Shown piece by piece: positions 32,850 through 42,999 of a stretch of 64,000 bases of DNA; position 1 is the first letter of the stretch; each line of letters starts with the position of its first letter. Origin of the DNA: Isoetes taiwanensis (Eukaryota > Streptophyta > Lycopodiopsida > Isoetales > Isoetaceae). A program made the translations under genes and the position numbers. The stretch lies in assembly GCA_021234155.1 (NCBI GenBank), contig JAJEKV010000003.1, positions 24,214,874 through 24,278,873 of the forward strand. Direction: 5' to 3'. The notes beneath the pieces were generated by a model. The model ran no database searches. It had not been told where the DNA came from and saw nothing but the letters and a program-made list of their open reading frames with translations.

Positions 32850-34139
32850 ACGAGCGGCCAAAAAAATGGGGCCCCATTTTATTAGCGGGCACTCTACTCT
32901 AGAGATTAGAGATAGCAAAGGAGGGAACATGATCATGATTTATATGCTTAAAACTAAGAATGAAGTCCACTGAATAATCAAACAAACCAAACCAAGGCCT
33001 CCAGATTTAAAAGATTTATCTGGTAAAGAGCATTCTGGAATTGGGTACTTTGACAAAACATTGAATTGAATTGTAGGAGGGTGTTGCCCTGCTATGGCAA
33101 CATGGCAAGGTGCCATCAAATCTTGTTCATATTGCAGAAAAAAGAAGATACCATGTTGAAGAACCAAGTGAAGGCATTGAATTGGAATCAAGGTCACACA
33201 TTGAGAAGATCTAAGCATCTAGAAGTTTGGAAGACCCCTATGAAGTTTGCAAGCTATGAAAGTGGTATTTTATTTCTTATTTTTTCCTTCATATTGTCAT
33301 TTCTACCCCACTCCTTCACATTTACCTCATCAACCAACATACCATCACCCTTATCCCATTCTTCTACTTTCTCTTTGCATCTCCATACCCTATACCATTA
33401 TACATCTCACACATAGCCTTTTGTTCCTTAGTTGACCTACCATTACCTAAGGCACAATTTTCAAGAAAATTGTTACACCAAAAGTTTGCCTAGCATCAAG
33501 TCTTATGTCATTATTCTTCATCATACCATTCCATTATCACACACTTCACACCAAGTAGCCAAAGCTAAAAAGCAATTTTTGCTAGCAAAAAAAAAAAAGG
33601 AGAGGAAAAGAAAAGCTAAGCACAAGTTTGCCTAGTCACCATTTCTAAGTGACGTGGCATGATGGCTAGACATACATGACATCGCCCACAAAGCTACTTT
33701 GGTTCACTCATTGTTCATTACATCCATATGTCATCCACCAAGTTGCCACCTAAGCAACAAATCTCCACATCATCACATCACTCCACATCACCACATCACT
33801 CCACATCATTTCATCATTCTACATCATCACATCACTTTACATCATTAAATGATGACTAGGCAAGTTTTGACCAAACCCAAAAAATTGGTTAACCATATGA
33901 TCAAAATGCTTGGAAAATGAGCCTATTAGCCTTGTTCTTTCTCCTTGCCACCTCATTCTAACCTATTGCCATCTCACCTTAAGCTCCACTATACCCAAAA
34001 AACCAATGTGCTCTATTCCTCAAGATGAAGCTTTCATGTCATAAAGCACAGAAAAATATGTCCTTTTGACCTTTGAAAATCCAAAAAAGACCTTGTTTTG
34101 ACCTAGATATTGAAGATATTGGGAATTGTGCCAAAATAA
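32850..34139. other. Non-coding region with simple CATCACATCACTCCA repeats
   Basis: No gene recognised. 33750-33850 is built of short CACATCACTC/ACATCATC units. The stretch may include the upstream part of the LTR of the following gypsy element. Confidence 0.45.
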
Positions 34140-35504
34140 AAAATGATAAAAAAGGGGGGGTCCTATCTACCCTAATCTAGCCTATCTGACGTGTCCCACA
34201 CATCACTAGCCATCTCATTTCCAGTTGCGGACGTGGCGGTGGGGCACGTGGACCAGAACACGAAGTGCCAACGAAATTAGGCCTTATATACCAGTATCTC
34301 TTTTTTGACCTAGGCCTGTGGGATAAATGTTCTTGAGAAAATCTCTGAAACCTAAAATTGGACTTGCCAAGAACCTGTTTTTCTGTTCGATTGAACTAAA
34401 CAATCATTGCATTGGCTGACCATTTTGTCCGGCTACACCCAAAGAAACACCTAAACCATCCGGAATCATAGCCAAAACTCTGAATTTGCCAAGATCCGGC
34501 CGGAAACAGAGATTTTTAAAAAGGGGTTTGTTCGACTGTAAAGATGTGGGCTTTTTGCGCGATTTGAAGACGAAGTACCTGAAGAGTGAAGTCGATTAAG
34601 AAATCCTGCCTTAAGAAATCAATCCTGAGGCATATTATGACCAGTTTGTATCCAAATATTCATGTTTGTGGGTTCTTAGAGATGTTTTGTTAATTGATCA
34701 TCTTGATCATTAACATGACATCGAATGTGGTGACTCTGTTTCCAGTTGAATGAAAATCTGACCTTGGAAAATATTATTTGTTGCATTTGCATCTGAATTA
34801 ACTCAAAAAATAGAAAGAAAAGGACTACATATCTGCATCTGGTTGCATCCGAGGCTCTAGTTGCATTTAGTACAATCACTTGGAAAAGGAAAAGTTAAAA
34901 AAGGAAAAGAGAAAAAGGGGAAGATCAATCATCTAATGTTTCAAAGTCTATCTCATTTTTTTATAGATATTTAATGCTCAGACATGTTTTTCAAATTACA
35001 TGCTGATTTTTTAACCTTGAAAATAGCATGCACTTATTGTGCAGGTCCTGTGCTCACTGTCAGAATTCAGTTGAATTGAAATTTCATCATCGTTTTCATT
35101 TGGCAAAAATTAGTGCACTGTCCAGTCCATTGACTAGATTCTGACCTAGTCAAGAACCAATATTCCTCACCAACTGTGGAGTTTTTTTTGCATAGACTCT
35201 CTACAACACTTTTTACACATATCATTGCATCATGCTATGCTTATTTGGGCTTAAAATGTCAAGTGCATTGGTTTCTGTGCCTATTTGAACAAGACTAGCT
35301 TTTTTAGCTTTAGGGAAACCAGTGAAATCTTGTTTTCTGAGGGTTTGAGCATAGATATTTCAGCATAGAGTGATCACCTCAAGTGATCTGGAGGTCCTAG
35401 ACCAAGACTATTGCTTCTTTGACCTGAGGTTGGTGGTTTAGCCAGGTTTGCCATCAACATTTTGGAGGTCCTACCGAGATTTCCACCTGGTTTTCGAAGA
35501 ACTC
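34140..35504 (+). promoter_or_regulatory. Putative 5' LTR/leader of gypsy element 1
   Basis: A CCTTATATACCAG TATA-like box at about 34290 and the sequence TGGTGACTCTGTTTCCAG at about 34730, a possible tRNA primer-binding site, lie upstream of gag. No copy of this segment was found after pol, so the LTR limits cannot be fixed and the assignment is tentative. Confidence 0.35.
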
Positions 35505-36743
35505 ATGGCTCCTAGAGGAAGAAAGGAGCAGCAGGAAGCTCCAGAACCATTAGAACCACAAGGAGCACCTGTTGCAACTGTGGTACAGCCAAATGGTGCA
35601 GTCCCACAGTATTTTGAGCTAAGTTTGCCTATTACTCCACCTTTATTTGAACCAACTATGAATGCTAACCATTTTCTGAAAGTTTTTGATGAATATTATA
35701 GAGATTATGGTTGTAAAAAGGGCTGTAGATTCTCTGAGTTCAAGAGATGCATGAAATCTGATGAGGCATATGCTTGGTGTGAGCATGTGACCTCAGTTAT
35801 GGGTACTGACACATATGAGAGTCTTGTGCAGCAATTTTTGGCTAGGTTTGGCAAACTTTCTGCCCCTCAAGAGTTAGCAAACGAGCTACAAACTTTTTGC
35901 ATAAGGACAGGTGAGAGTATCAACCACTATGTGGAAAGGTTTAGTGCATATTTGAGAAAATGCCAAAAGAGTCAGGTACCTACTCCTACACTCTATTTTG
36001 TGGCTGCTTTCATTAAGGGACTGTCACCTAGGCCTAAGGTGCACAGAAAGATGCTGAAAATTCAAAATCAGGAAGGCTTTGATACCATACACAAAGCTTT
36101 TGAGAAGGCAACTAAAATCTCCAATGATATGTCTTTTCTACCTGATAGTTATATGAATCATTGTGCTGACCCATTTTATCCAGATTGTGAGCAGGAATAT
36201 GAGCATGTGCCTGTGTATGCAGTGCAAAAAGACAGAAGAAAATCCAAAAATGAAGAAGTTGCACCCCAAGTCAGTGAATCCAAGAATGAAATGGCAAAAA
36301 TGTCCGAGACTATTGCAGAGCTAACCAAACAACTGTTGGAATTGAAAAACAACAAAAAAACTTATCCTCCTTGCGTACATTGTTTCAAAGATACTCACCC
36401 TTCTGATATTTGCTATTACAGGGCATGCTTAAAGTGTGGAAAGAAAGGTCATTTTGGAAGGATATGCCCTGTGTGCAACTTCTGCAATCTTGAGGATAAA
36501 TGCTTTGTTAAAGAGTACTTTGACAAACAAGACAAAGGCAAGAAGTTGGAAGGAACATCTACCATTAGGTTTGTAGAAGAATCTGTGGAACAGGAAGAGA
36601 TCATGGTGGTACAAACAAGAAAAATGATGGAGAATGGAGTACTTGCAGATAAAGGTATGGCGAGGAACATTTCTGTCAATGAGAGAAGTTCGGTGGCAGC
36701 TCCACCTCCTTTTGAAAAGTTTAATAAAAAGATAAAGAACTAG
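35505..36743 (+). CDS. Ty3/gypsy element 1 gag
   Basis: The best start is ATG 35505 (MAPRGRKEQQEAPEP); the frame is open slightly upstream but without ATG. It encodes a retrotransposon capsid protein. A gag core with FLKVFDEYYRDYG, AYAWCEHVTS and FLARFGKLSAPQELANELQ is followed by a nucleocapsid region. This carries two CX2CX4HX4C zinc knuckles, CVHCFKDTHPSDIC and CLKCGKKGHFGRIC, plus a third Cys-rich segment lacking the His. The ORF is intact at about 412 residues, while the following protease and pol are frameshifted. Confidence 0.88.
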   Translation: MAPRGRKEQQEAPEPLEPQGAPVATVVQPNGAVPQYFELSLPITPPLFEPTMNANHFLKVFDEYYRDYGCKKGCRFSEFKRCMKSDEAYAWCEHVTSVMGTDTYESLVQQFLARFGKLSAPQELANELQTFCIRTGESINHYVERFSAYLRKCQKSQVPTPTLYFVAAFIKGLSPRPKVHRKMLKIQNQEGFDTIHKAFEKATKISNDMSFLPDSYMNHCADPFYPDCEQEYEHVPVYAVQKDRRKSKNEEVAPQVSESKNEMAKMSETIAELTKQLLELKNNKKTYPPCVHCFKDTHPSDICYYRACLKCGKKGHFGRICPVCNFCNLEDKCFVKEYFDKQDKGKKLEGTSTIRFVEESVEQEEIMVVQTRKMMENGVLADKGMARNISVNERSSVAAPPPFEKFNKKIKN

Positions 36744-36842
36744 ATGAACTAGATATGATCACGAAAAGTTCTAAAGTAAGCATAGATCTCCTCACGCTTC
36801 TTAGGATTGCACCTAGTTATAGGGAGAAAATATTGAGGTCTA

Positions 36843-37321
36843 ATGATGTTGAACAAATTTCATTTCTTTGGTGTGCATGAAACGAGAGAAGGTTATATTA
36901 ACTCAAGAAGAGAAAGATCCGGTGCCTTTACTTGCTCGGCTAGTTTAGGTAGCGTGCATTTGTCTAGAGTCTTGCTAGATGGAGGTTCTCCATTAAATGT
37001 CATGCCCCAAACATATAATGAAGAAATGTGGACTTCTTTGTTACTAAACCATCACCTGTTATGTTAAGGTCATTTTCCAATGCTAAAATAAAACCCATGG
37101 GATTAGTAACAAAGGTACCAATAGAAATAGAGGGTATAGTTGTTGAGGCCAGTTTCATAGTGGTGGCTTTTGAAGATAGTTGTGATGTGACTGACATATA
37201 TGACTTGTTATTGGGAAGGAGATGGTTATCCACAGTAGATGCTAGACACAATGCGGTCCAAAGGGCAGTGTACCATTTCAAATGGAGCAAGGACTGTAAC
37301 TCTATACAACAAAACAGGTGA
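36843..37321 (+). pseudogene. Gypsy element 1 protease region, frameshifted
   Basis: The aspartic protease active site appears as SRVLLDGGSPLNVMP (near 36975), with DGG in place of DTG/DSG. After a one-base loss near 37027 the flap and C-terminal part follow: IYDLLLGRRWLSTVDARHNA. A second frame change near 37250 leads into pol. It would normally release gag and pol products by cleavage. Confidence 0.75.
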
Positions 37322-39065
37322 TGCCAATCTATACAACTTTATAGAACAAGACATGTTAATTGAAGATGAGCCAGGTGTGTTAAAAATGCCTGTTTCTGTT
37401 TACAAACCAATAGAAATCATACCTACCTGTTTAGGAGACCACAGCATGGAAGCAAATCTCAACAAAGGTGTGGTGTGGTTTGATGGTGGAATTTCAATCA
37501 AATTTAATGTGGCATCTTCTGCAGCTGTGATCAGAAACTGTGCCAATAAGCTCTTATCCAAAGTAGGTAGAGTGCATGAAGGAATCACTTCAAATATGGC
37601 CGAATATAAGGCACTCATAGCTGGCCTAGAGGAGTCTTTAGCCTTAGGTTTGACTAACATATCTATCTTTGGTGATTCTCAATTGATATGCAGACAGGTC
37701 ACTGGAGAATACCAGACAAAAAACCAAGACATGTCAGAGCTCAAAGAAAGGGTACTGCAACTTCTAAGCAAATTCAGGGCTTGGGAAATCAAGCATGTAC
37801 TTTTCCTTGGAGATATTTTCGATAGTAAAGATGAGGATTCCTTAAAAGTTTTCTTTGAGAACTGGAAAGATGTATTTGCCTGGGATTATACAGAATTAGT
37901 GGGAGTAAGGACTGATATCTGTGAATTTGAGATAAAGATAAAAGAGAATACTAAACCTGTAATGCAAAAACTCAGAAGAATAAATGCATCATTGCTCACC
38001 TTGATTAGAGAGGAATTATTGAAGATGAAAGAAGCTAAGGTTATTAAAGAGATAACAAACCCTGACTGGCTGTCTTGCATTGTTCCTGTAGAAAAGAAGA
38101 ATAAGAGCATTAGGATTTGCATAGATTACAGGGATCTAAACAATGCCACTATTAAAGATTGTTATCCATTACCATTTCTAGAAGAAGTGTTGCATGCAAC
38201 TGCAGGGAAAGAGATATATTCTTTTTTAGATGGATTTTCAGGTTTCAATCAAATCAAGATAAAAGAGGCAGATCAAGCTAAGACCTCTTTCATAACCCCT
38301 TGGGGCACTTTTGCCATGATGAAAATGCCATTTGGCTTAATGAATGCATCTGCTACCTTTCAAAGAGCAATGGACAAAATATTCCAAAGCATGCCAATGT
38401 CAAACATTAGGGTTTTTTTGGATGATCTATGCCTAGGAACTTCTCTAACCAAATATATGGAGTTGCTGACAATGACAATGGAGTTGTGCAGGAATGGTGG
38501 AGTGTGTTTGAATCCAAAGAAGTGTGTATTTCTCTGTTCTAAAGGTGAACTGCTAGGTCATGAGGTATCTACTCAAGGGATCAAAGTATCTGAAGGAAAA
38601 ATGGAGGCTTTGAAGAAATTAGCTCCACCTAAAACCCTAAAACAGGTGAAGAGTTTCATGGGCTTGACAAGTTTTTCGAGAATGTATGTGCCTAACTTTT
38701 CACACATCATAAGTCCTTTGGCAGCTTTGACACGTGTTGGCAAGTATAATAAGAGTGAAAGCAAATTTATTGCAATAGAATGGACAGATGAATGCCAAGC
38801 TGCATTTGACCTATTGATAACTTCCATATGCCAATCAGAGATTCTGAAACCACCAGACCTTGCTCAACCATTCCAGGCATATATCAGTGTCACTAGCAAA
38901 GCTGTAGGCATAGCACTCATGCAGAAATATGGAATAATATCTTTTGCCAGCAAAATTTGGTCTGATGCTGAGAACAGATACCCTAGAATGGAAAAAAGTG
39001 CAGCTGGAATAATGTTTTTTCTGCAAAGGCTTGGTCATATATTCAACACAATGAGGTCAAAGTAA
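37239..39065 (+). CDS. Gypsy element 1 pol part 1: extra RNase H-like domain, RT, start of RNase H
   Basis: Domain order here is unusual. Residues about 77-188 form an RNase H-like domain: GVVWFDGGIS (Asp82), SNMAEYKALIAGL (Glu122), IFGDSQLI (Asp146), then GEYQTKNQD and WEIKHV; the last acidic position is unclear. Reverse transcriptase follows at about 205-450, with FAWDYTEL, RICIDYRDLN, YSFLDGFSGFNQI, MPFGLMNASATFQRAMD and the catalytic FLDD at 393-396 (Tyr replaced by Phe). The usual RT-linked RNase H begins after it (FASKIWSDAENRYPRMEKSA) and breaks at a lost base at about 39062. The first codons are probably a continuation of the protease frame, not a true start. Confidence 0.85.
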   Translation: MLDTMRSKGQCTISNGARTVTLYNKTGDANLYNFIEQDMLIEDEPGVLKMPVSVYKPIEIIPTCLGDHSMEANLNKGVVWFDGGISIKFNVASSAAVIRNCANKLLSKVGRVHEGITSNMAEYKALIAGLEESLALGLTNISIFGDSQLICRQVTGEYQTKNQDMSELKERVLQLLSKFRAWEIKHVLFLGDIFDSKDEDSLKVFFENWKDVFAWDYTELVGVRTDICEFEIKIKENTKPVMQKLRRINASLLTLIREELLKMKEAKVIKEITNPDWLSCIVPVEKKNKSIRICIDYRDLNNATIKDCYPLPFLEEVLHATAGKEIYSFLDGFSGFNQIKIKEADQAKTSFITPWGTFAMMKMPFGLMNASATFQRAMDKIFQSMPMSNIRVFLDDLCLGTSLTKYMELLTMTMELCRNGGVCLNPKKCVFLCSKGELLGHEVSTQGIKVSEGKMEALKKLAPPKTLKQVKSFMGLTSFSRMYVPNFSHIISPLAALTRVGKYNKSESKFIAIEWTDECQAAFDLLITSICQSEILKPPDLAQPFQAYISVTSKAVGIALMQKYGIISFASKIWSDAENRYPRMEKSAAGIMFFLQRLGHIFNTMRSK

Positions 39066-40585
39066 TGATACATCAAAATCCTATTCCCATGCTGTTCCAG
39101 AATACTCAGAGTAAGGCTAAATTATGTAGATGGGCTTGCAAGATACAGGATTACAATTTAAAGGTTAGGACTGTCAAAACAATTAAGAGTCCTAGTGATT
39201 ATTTGACTAATAAGGTGTTTGAGTTTGAAGATTTTAATGGTTTAAGTACTGATGAAGTGTGTGAAATTGCTACTAACCTTGTGCTATCTAGTAAGATGCA
39301 AGAAGACTGGCAGGATAAAATCATCAAGTTTCTCAAACATGAAGAGGTACCATAAAACTTTACAAGCAGTCAGTTGAGGAGATTCAAAGAAAAAGCAAAA
39401 ACATACAGAATGATTGGAGAGGTATTGTGTAAGGTTGATCAATCTGGTGTTCTACTAAGGTGTGTTGATAGGTCAGAAGCTGAGTTGATTCTAGAAGCTT
39501 GTCATGAAGGAATTTGTGGAGGCCACTATGCAGCTGATACAACTGCAAAGAAGATACTCAGGTCTGGATATTACTGGCCTAGCTTGTTTAAAGACTGTTA
39601 TGAGACTATTAGGAGATGCCACAAATGCCAAATACATGGAAAAAGAATTCTTCAGCCTGCTGCTTTGACTGGCATCACGTCTCCAGGTCCATTCCAAACT
39701 TGGGGACTAGACTTCATAGGGCCTATACATCCAAATTCTCCCTCTCAGCATGAATACATACTAGTGGCAACAGATTTTTTCACCAAATGGGCAAAAGCTG
39801 TCCCATTGAGACAAGCAAACGCTTTAACAACTGCTAGGTTCCTCCATGAGAACATTTGCACTAGATTTGGTATTCCTCTGAAAATAGTTTCTGACAGAGG
39901 CACACAGTTCATAAATGATGTGATCAGCAACCTTCTAAAGACCTTGAAAGTAAAACATGTGAAAAGCTCAGCATACTACCCTCAGGGCAATGGCCAAGCT
40001 GAGTCCACCAACAAAGTCCTAAAAGGTATTCTCAAGAAGACAATAGAGGTACATAAAAAAGATTGGCACCTTAAATTACATGATGCACTTTGGGCATATA
40101 GAACTACAATTAAAAATGCTACTAATCATACACCTTTTGCTCTTGTCTATGGTGTTGAGGCTGTTGTTCCAGTGGAACTAGAGTTGCCTTCCTTAAGGTT
40201 AGCTCTAAAGATTCAAATGCAGATGGAGGAGGCATACAGAGATAGGTTTGATAGGTTGCTCCATCTAGAAGAAGAAAGGTTTGAAGCAGAGAATGCCATC
40301 TTGCTTAAGAAGGCAAAGGATGCAGCAGCATTCAAAGCCATTCACAAATTACAAGGAAGTTTCAAAGAAGGAGAGCTGGTTCTCAAATGGGACAAGGCAA
40401 GGGAAAACACAGCAGGTAAATTTGACTGTTTATGGGAAGGACCATACAAAATCTGTGGACAAGCAGGTACAAATTCTTACTTCATAGAAGATATCATGAC
40501 AGGACAGCAGCTCATAAACCCTGTAAACATATTACATCTAAAAAGATATTGGCAACAACATATTTGTATGAGTTTATTCGAATAG
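39065..40585 (+). CDS. Gypsy element 1 pol part 2: RNase H end and integrase, one nonsense codon
   Basis: Continues the RNase H/connection region (PMLFQNTQSKAKLCRWACKI). A single TAA at 39353-39355 interrupts an otherwise open frame. Downstream is the integrase: an H2C2 zinc-binding region (CHEGICGGHYAADTTAKKIL, CHKCQIHGK) and a DDE core with LDFIGPIHPNSPSQHE, SDRGTQFINDV and GNGQAESTNKVL. The C-terminal domain is GELVLKWDKAR ... GPYKICGQ. There is no chromodomain, fitting the Tat/Athila side of Ty3/gypsy. It ends at 40585. Confidence 0.85.
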
Positions 40586-42060
40586 GTCAGCCTGCATTGC
40601 TTTTTTATGCAGCTTTGTTGAATACGTCGTTTCTTTCAAAATATTGTCCAGGGAAGCATTTTCTGCGTCTAATATGGAAACCTTTACATTTGCATCTTCT
40701 AAATCCTTACATATTTGTTATATATTTGAAACCGTTAGATTAGGCAGGCCCACAAAGCTTTGGTTCTTTTTAATGTTGATTGATATGTACGCATTGCACA
40801 TTTTCTACATCTTCCAGGTCTATGTTCTTTTTTATTTGTGAGGTAGTGAGCAGTAATTCTGACGTAGCCAATAGTGGTCTGAGTGCGAATCTGAGACACG
40901 AAAAAGGTAATGTATCATATGCTCTTTATTTCGTTTGTATGTTTTATTTCTTTTCATACATATGCATGTCATGCAGGCAAATAATGAACACCCATTGGCA
41001 TATCACTGCACCATATTGTTTAAGAAGGAACCAACAAATAATTTGCTATGTAAAATGTCTTATATGTATTATCTCCCAGGCAAAAAAGATTAGACAATTT
41101 AGAATGTATTGTTTTACATGTTGTGCACAAACAGCTAGAGATGTGCCTGCTGTTTGAAGTTATATTTTATGTAATGTTAACGTGGAAGGTTTTGAGTGGA
41201 TTCATCTTGGCCCATGGTTGTTCACTTATATTTAAAGTGTACATTAAGTTAGACAAATAGACAAATAGACAACAGTGTAGTTTCAAGACAAAATTGGCAT
41301 TAATACTACAAAACGATTTAATTTAGATCCTACAAACATTTATTCTCTAGATTGATTTGCAACCTATATGAAATTTATCAAGTCCCAACCCATGAAGATT
41401 GATCTAGGACAGTTCCCTTCAACAATTCAATATTGTACTCTTAAAATTTAAATGTATAACCCTCCCTTAAATGAAGTCTTTAAAATCAACATTCTGTCAT
41501 TCAATCAATTATATTTGGTGTTAGCTCATATATAGCGATTGTTTTTCCATTTCTTAAAATACCCTATGGCCCAAATGCTTTGGTAAAGTTGCAAGCAACC
41601 AAGTCATGGTATCAACTATTTTAAGTTCTAGGCCTCCCCTTTTTGGAATTATGCATTGTTTTTCAATCTTCTTAAAACATGCTATTGCTAAACATCCCTC
41701 ACTATATTGTATGCTTGTAGACACTGCTTTGCTTCTTTTTGTTCATTGTTGCCCTGATATTTTCGAAGGAACTTAATGCATGTTAGTTTTGGATTTGGTC
41801 CATGGGAAATATGGTACTATTTCAGTATTCAAATGCCTAGAAGTATCGTTAGTGGGCATTCTTATTCATCATCAAATCATCAACGTCTGTCTGTCCGCCC
41901 GATCAATAGCCGAGATCATTGCAATGTCCCTTCGCCCCAATCGACGGCTGAGATTATGTTATATCTCGATCGATGGTTGAGCTAGTAATGGCGACTAATG
42001 GTGACTTCGGCCAATATAGAGGATCATGATAGAAGACCAAAAAATTCATGTATATCCCAT
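40586..42060. other. Downstream of gypsy element 1; no 3' LTR recognised
   Basis: Sequence after pol does not resemble the region before gag, so a matching LTR was not found. 41880-41985 holds short CGATCGATGG/CAATAGCCGAGAT-type repeats. No gene recognised. Confidence 0.45.
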
Positions 42061-42064
42061 CACA

Positions 42065-42970
42065 GAATTCGAGGTGCAAGAGGATATTTTTGATCGGAAT
42101 TGAAGATAAAGTATGGCTTGATTTCCCTTAATCTGGAATACGTCCTCTATTCCAAGGTAAAAGATGTTTCTTAGATTTGTTTTAGTCCACATGTTTGGCA
42201 CATTCTACTAAAGCTATTTGACACAAAGCTAATTGATTCTTAGCATAATTTTGCTAAAGAAGAAGTTGCACGCTTTTCTTCTATTAAAAGGCATATTCTT
42301 GCGTTCAAGCTATGTTTGTGTTGTTTTAATATCAGCGTTGTTTGCCTCGATTTATACTAAAATCAGGTTTGCGATATTCTCTAGGGTAAATCAATTTCCT
42401 TATTAATACGTTGTATGAAATTGAGGTTGCAGCGATACAGTTCAATCTCTATCTCTATATGTTAGCATCCTCTACATTACTAAAGATCTACGTGTTGTTT
42501 TTTGATCCATGGAATCTGATTATCTCAGAATAGAATTCTTGCATAGATTAAAGAGGCGTGGAAATGTGATTTCTGAGCATTGATATGTTGCTTGCATCTA
42601 TGGACACCCATCGTTGGGCCAAATCAAAGCCCTTTTTATGATTTTTCACATTGCAATTGTTGCATATGTCAAGTGTGCAAATTTGCAATGTGATCACAAG
42701 GTTTTCCATCGATCCAATGGACAATTCGATGTGCAGGGCAGGAGGTTATTTTTTATCGGAGTTGAGGACAAAGTATGGCTTGCTTTCCCATAATCTAGAA
42801 TACGTCCTCTATTTCAAGGTAAAAGATGTAGCATGATTGCGCTAAAGAAGAAGTTGCGTGCTTTTCTTCTGTTAAAAGGCATGTTCTTGCATTCAAGTTA
42901 TGTTTGTGTTGTTTCAATTTCAATGTTGTTTGCCTCGATTTTTGCTAAAATCAGGTTCGCCATTTCTGTA
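42065..42970. repeat. Direct duplication, units about 42065-42385 and 42730-42970
   Basis: Both units run AAGTATGGCTTG, GAATACGTCCTCTATT, CAAGGTAAAAGATGT, TTGCGTGCTTTTCTTCT-like, TGTTTGCCTCGATTT and CTAAAATCAGGTT. The second lacks about 90 bases after AAGATGT. A coding-like GGYFLSELRTKYGLLSHNLE lies before a possible GTAAAA donor, but I do not recognise it. Confidence 0.75.
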
Positions 42971-42999
42971 GAGCAACATTACCATAGCCTATTTGGATC

